The notes below the pieces were generated by a model. That model saw nothing but the letters and a program-made list of their open reading frames with translations, was not told the DNA's origin and searched no databases. Below, in pieces: positions 6,140-7,898 of a stretch of DNA of 7,898 bases. The first letter of the stretch is position 1. Each line of letters opens with the position of its first letter. Source of the DNA: Candidatus Omnitrophota bacterium (lineage in GTDB: Bacteria > Omnitrophota > Gorgyraeia > Tantalellales > Tantalellaceae); contig JAHIZQ010000090.1 in NCBI GenBank assembly GCA_018814505.1, positions 1 through 7,898 of the forward strand, read 5' to 3'. Both the position numbers and the translations under genes were made by a program.

Positions 6140-6502
6140 CTATTTCAATTTGCGGTTAATGTACTGCATCAAACGCCTTCGTTCCTTAGGAAGAAGCGTA
6201 TTAAAAAATATCGCAATATCATAATGCTGTACAACACCATCTTTTTTCACAGGATGTTCTCGAACAACGACACCTTCTATAGTCATCGTACTGGAAGAAT
6301 TAGATTTATTATTACCGGGAATAGACAAAAGAACCTCAACCCTTGTCATTAAAGGAATCTTCCTGTCAACTTTACAGTAAATCCCCGAAGCACTGACATC
6401 AAGGCTTTGCGTTATAGCACTTACCCCTTCTCCCGACAGTTTTACGGATATATTTTCATCCCTTATTCGCGGAAACTTACGCCGTTCTATTCTTTCCCCC
6501 AT
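6140..6502 (-). CDS. Stand-alone PilZ domain protein (second of two)
   Basis: A 120-aa c-di-GMP receptor domain. ERRKFPRIR at residues 6-14 supplies RxxxR, with Arg8 and Arg12 flanking KFP, and DVSASG at 35-40 supplies DxSxxG, so the ligand site is complete. Strands VEVLLSIPG, MTIEGVVVR and YDIAIFF follow, and the protein ends with a basic helix KERRRLMQYINRKLK. It is not a close copy of the PilZ protein at 1792-2160: the motifs are shared, but the rest differs and a KSNSSST insertion is unique to this one. The ATG at 6502 has a strong GGAGGAG site 4 bases upstream. It sits between the HIT gene and yjbQ. The effector it signals to cannot be read from the sequence. Confidence 0.88.
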   Translation of the reverse strand: MGERIERRKFPRIRDENISVKLSGEGVSAITQSLDVSASGIYCKVDRKIPLMTRVEVLLSIPGNNKSNSSSTMTIEGVVVREHPVKKDGVVQHYDIAIFFNTLLPKERRRLMQYINRKLK

Positions 6503-6538
6503 ATTGCTCCTCCATTCATTACATAACTCTAACCAACC

Positions 6539-6570
6539 ATACGGGCTAATCCGTATTCGACGAAATCGAA
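6539..6570 (-). other. Two adjacent small hairpins between the HIT and PilZ genes
   Basis: In the 82-base gap 6503-6584 the minus-strand RNA can form TTCGA-TTTCG-TCGAA (6570-6556) and, directly next to it, ATACGG-ATTAGC-CCGTAT (6556-6539). Both stems are perfect but short (5 and 6 bp) and share one base at the junction. No T-run follows, so they do not form a normal intrinsic terminator. An RNA-processing or mRNA-stability element between the two cistrons is possible. Confidence 0.3.
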
Positions 6571-6584
6571 CACCGCCCCACCAA

Positions 6585-6929
6585 TCATCCCGGCGGCCAG
6601 GAAAATGTCCTTCCCCCTAAAACATGTATATGCAAATGCAAAACCTCCTGGCCGGCATCTCTGTTGCAATTTATCACTATACGATACCCGGTTTCAGCAA
6701 CACCAGTTTGCCCAGCTGTTTTTTTTATTATTGAAAGTATTTTTTGGGCAAAAATATTTTCACTATCTGAAACATCGTTTAAAGTCTCAATATGTTTTTT
6801 GGGAATAATAAGAAAATGAACCGGGGCTTGTTTATTCACATCTTCAAATGCAATAAACTGTTCATCTTCATATAAAATTTTTGTTTCTATTTCTTTATTC
6901 GCAATTTTGCAAAAAATACAATCATTCAT
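6585..6929 (-). CDS. HIT family (histidine triad) nucleotide-binding protein
   Basis: A 114-aa HINT-type protein, a family of purine nucleoside phosphoramidases and AMP-lysine hydrolases; the cell's own substrate is unknown. The N-terminus DCIFCKIANKEI (3-14), with two cysteines spaced CxxC, is the standard family opening. AFEDVNKQAPVHFLIIPKKHI (27-47) and the histidine triad HLHIHVLGGR (98-107) contain all active-site histidines. It ends FSWPPG, the usual C-terminus, so the gene is complete and of normal length. The frame is open to an ATG at 6941, but I chose the ATG at 6929 because it gives the family-typical start and because the first ATG would lie inside the predicted -10 box. It is the first gene of the downstream run that includes PilZ and yjbQ. 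Confidence 0.94.
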   Translation of the reverse strand: MNDCIFCKIANKEIETKILYEDEQFIAFEDVNKQAPVHFLIIPKKHIETLNDVSDSENIFAQKILSIIKKTAGQTGVAETGYRIVINCNRDAGQEVLHLHIHVLGGRTFSWPPG

Positions 6930-6939
6930 TATGAAAAAC

Positions 6940-6967
6940 ATTATAACACTTGTTATTTATTTTTCAA
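6940..6967 (-). promoter_or_regulatory. Sigma70-like promoter for the HIT-PilZ-yjbQ gene run
   Basis: On the minus strand TTGAAA (6967-6962), a 16-base spacer and a perfect TATAAT (6945-6940). Transcription would start around 6933-6934, only about 4-5 bases before the chosen HIT ATG at 6929, so the mRNA would be nearly leaderless. The -10 box overlaps the alternative ATG at 6941, arguing against that start. Confidence 0.5.
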
Positions 6968-7012
6968 CAAAGATAAAGACGGCAAATACTATTTTGCTTA
7001 CTCAAAATTACA

Positions 7013-7032
7013 AAACAGGCAACCGCTTGTTT
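7013..7032 (-). terminator. Weak intrinsic terminator-like hairpin after the DUF523 gene
   Basis: Starting 2 bases after the DUF523 stop, the minus strand reads AAACAAGC-GGTT-GCCTGTTT, an 8-pair stem with one A-C mismatch, then TTGTAATTTT. It sits between one gene and the promoter of the next, where a terminator is expected, but the stem is weak and the T-tract interrupted. Its GGTTG also belongs to an 8-base direct repeat (CAACCGCT on the plus strand at 7020-7027 and 7036-7043). Confidence 0.35.
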
Positions 7033-7034
7033 CG

Positions 7035-7526
7035 TCAACCGCTCTTTAACAAATTATCAGCTTCTTTGAGATTATCCTCTGTGAAAACAAAAATGCCATG
7101 CCTTAATAACAAAGCCGTTGTTACTCCATTGCCTTTACGCGTTTTACCATCAAATTTTCCCGAATATACAAGTCCATTACCACAGGAAGGGCTACGCGCT
7201 TTTAGAACAGCTACTTTTATGTGATTTTTTTGCGCTTTTGCCAATGTGCTTTTAGCTCCAAGGATAAACCCCTCTGTACTATCTTTTCCAGAACATGACT
7301 TAACGCGGCTTTTGGCATTCAATACATCAAGGCCATCTCCGCTTTCAATCTCATGAATCTCGCGTGGACACTGTAATCCACCCTCGATTTCCGGACATAC
7401 ATCAATATACCCAAAACGGGAACAAAGATCTTTCACCGCTTTATTTTCACGCGCAAGGCCATCATAGGCGCATTTTTTTCCGACCAAGCAACTGCTTACA
7501 ATTATCCTAACTGTCATATTTTGCAT
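7035..7526 (-). CDS. DUF523 family protein, TudS-like
   Basis: A 163-aa protein of the DUF523 family, which includes TudS, a [4Fe-4S] enzyme that removes sulfur from thiouracil. Visible blocks: IIVSSCLVGKKCAYDG (8-23) with Cys13 and Cys19 in the C-x5-C arrangement, VCPEIEGGLQCPRE (43-56), VAVLKARSPSCGNG (105-118) with Cys115, and KGNGVTTALLLRHGI (131-145). In TudS three conserved cysteines hold the cluster and a nearby Glu and Ser act in catalysis; Cys13, Cys19, Cys115, Glu46 and a Ser of SPSCG fit that scheme. Extra cysteines occur at 44, 53 and 78. It stands alone, without the DUF1722 domain fused in some homologues. The frame is open to a TTG at 7559; ATGs at 7526 and 7517 both suit the family start and none has a clear ribosome site. 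Desulfidase activity is inferred from family only. Confidence 0.87.
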   Translation of the reverse strand: MQNMTVRIIVSSCLVGKKCAYDGLARENKAVKDLCSRFGYIDVCPEIEGGLQCPREIHEIESGDGLDVLNAKSRVKSCSGKDSTEGFILGAKSTLAKAQKNHIKVAVLKARSPSCGNGLVYSGKFDGKTRKGNGVTTALLLRHGIFVFTEDNLKEADNLLKSG

Positions 7527-7589
7527 AAGAACAGATTTTCTATCCACATTTCTGAGCAAAAAGCAACCCTACATTACTAATATGTGGAA

Positions 7590-7898
7590 CTACTCTTTTC
7601 CCGAAGATTGTTCTTTGACTTTTCGCTTATAACACTTTATTGTACAATAAAATGCTCCGTTACGATAATACCATAATTTTTTGCGCAAAGCTTTCCCACA
7701 CGCGGCACATTCTGTCGGTTTTTGCGGTTTTGTACTTTTAGGTTGCTTCGCCGAACCTTTTTCCTTTTCCGCGGGCTTTTCTTCTACCTTTTCTGCCGAC
7801 TCTTCCTTTTTTTCTTCAGCAGGCTTTTCTTCTACCTTTTCTGTCGGCTCTTCCTTTTTTTCTTCAGCAGGTTTTTTTTCTACCTTTTCTGTCGGCTC
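7590..7898 (-). CDS. Glu/Lys/Pro-repeat protein with C-terminal zinc-ribbon-like module (partial)
   Basis: An open frame enters from the right edge and runs 102 codons to a TAG at 7592-7590; its start lies outside the window. The first 48 residues are three copies of a 16-residue unit, consensus EPTEKVEEKPAEEKKE, highly charged and probably disordered or a long single helix. A short basic linker rich in Lys, Pro and Gln follows. The C-terminus holds CAACGKALRKK, then WYYRNGAFY and CTIKCYKRK, giving a C-x2-C-x17-C-x3-C pattern typical of a zinc-binding ribbon, with aromatic and basic residues between the pairs. I do not recognise a named family. The basic knuckle suggests nucleic-acid or ribosome binding, with the acidic repeat as spacer; both are inference. 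It ends 63 bases before the DUF523 start. Confidence 0.7.
   Translation of the reverse strand, partial: EPTEKVEKKPAEEKKEEPTEKVEEKPAEEKKEESAEKVEEKPAEKEKGSAKQPKSTKPQKPTECAACGKALRKKLWYYRNGAFYCTIKCYKRKVKEQSSGKE
7755..7898 (-). repeat. Coding tandem repeat, three 48-base units
   Basis: Units run 7898-7851, 7850-7803 and 7802-7755. The first two differ at only two bases (GAAAAAAAA against GAAGAAAAG), while the third is more diverged and changes EPTEK to ESAEK and AEEKKE to AEKEKG. Copies are thus freshest toward the gene's 5' side, and the array probably continues past the right edge. The 48-base period keeps the reading frame, so copy number can change without a frameshift. Confidence 0.9.

Noticed and set aside
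6503..6560. tRNA-like fragments (GGTTGGTTAGAG like a D-arm, GTTCGATTTC like a T-arm) on the minus strand
   Set aside because: The pieces are in the wrong order and no acceptor stem, anticodon arm or CCA can be built around them.
7020..7043. 8-base direct repeat CAACCGCT at the DUF523 stop as an attachment site or target duplication
   Set aside because: Copies are only 8 bases apart with nothing inserted between them; no mobile element nearby.
6907..7224. Plus-strand frame of 105 codons across the HIT promoter and the end of DUF523
   Set aside because: Crosses the promoter and terminator-like hairpin and is antisense to conserved DUF523 sequence.

Overview
This window is a densely packed stretch of bacterial chromosome in which every supported gene lies on the minus strand, so transcription runs from high to low coordinates. 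The DNA is AT-rich. The mix of genes is peptide deformylase, PanD, an archaeal-type Thi4, two stand-alone PilZ proteins, a TIGR04073 exosortase-associated protein, DUF4416 and a UPF0047/YjbQ protein. It suggests an anaerobic, diderm (double-membrane), uncultured-type lineage. Candidatus Omnitrophota or a neighbour in the Planctomycetota/Verrucomicrobiota/Chlamydiota group is my best guess, but this is inference from gene content and not a phylogenetic result. I see no tRNA, rRNA, CRISPR array, insertion sequence or phage gene. No stretch longer than about 140 bases lacks a gene.

Region 1 (7590-7898 and 7035-7526): the window opens, in the direction of transcription, with the C-terminal part of a protein made of 16-residue Glu/Lys/Pro repeats ending in a four-cysteine zinc-ribbon-like module. 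Next comes a DUF523 (TudS-like) protein, followed by a weak terminator-like hairpin.

Region 2 (2703-6929): a sigma70-like promoter at 6940-6967 precedes a closely spaced series: HIT-family hydrolase, PilZ protein, YjbQ, DUF4416, a single-pass membrane protein, and a large membrane-anchored alpha/beta-hydrolase-fold protein. The last two overlap by 4 bases. The large protein has lost the expected nucleophile serine and probably the catalytic histidine.

Region 3 (1-2564): a second sigma70-like promoter at 2594-2622 precedes the TIGR04073 protein, a second PilZ protein, a BamE/SmpA-like lipoprotein, thi4 (thiazole synthase, sulfide-dependent type), panD (aspartate decarboxylase for pantothenate) and def (peptide deformylase, cut by the window edge). 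Gaps are short and two genes overlap, so these six probably form one operon joining cell-envelope and cofactor genes.

Themes that recur are thiamine (thi4, and YjbQ with its reported weak thiamine-phosphate synthase activity), c-di-GMP sensing (two PilZ proteins, each near the head of an operon) and envelope proteins of unknown role. The strongest leads are the catalytically broken hydrolase with its coupled membrane partner, the His-type Thi4, and the repeat plus zinc-ribbon protein at the right edge.
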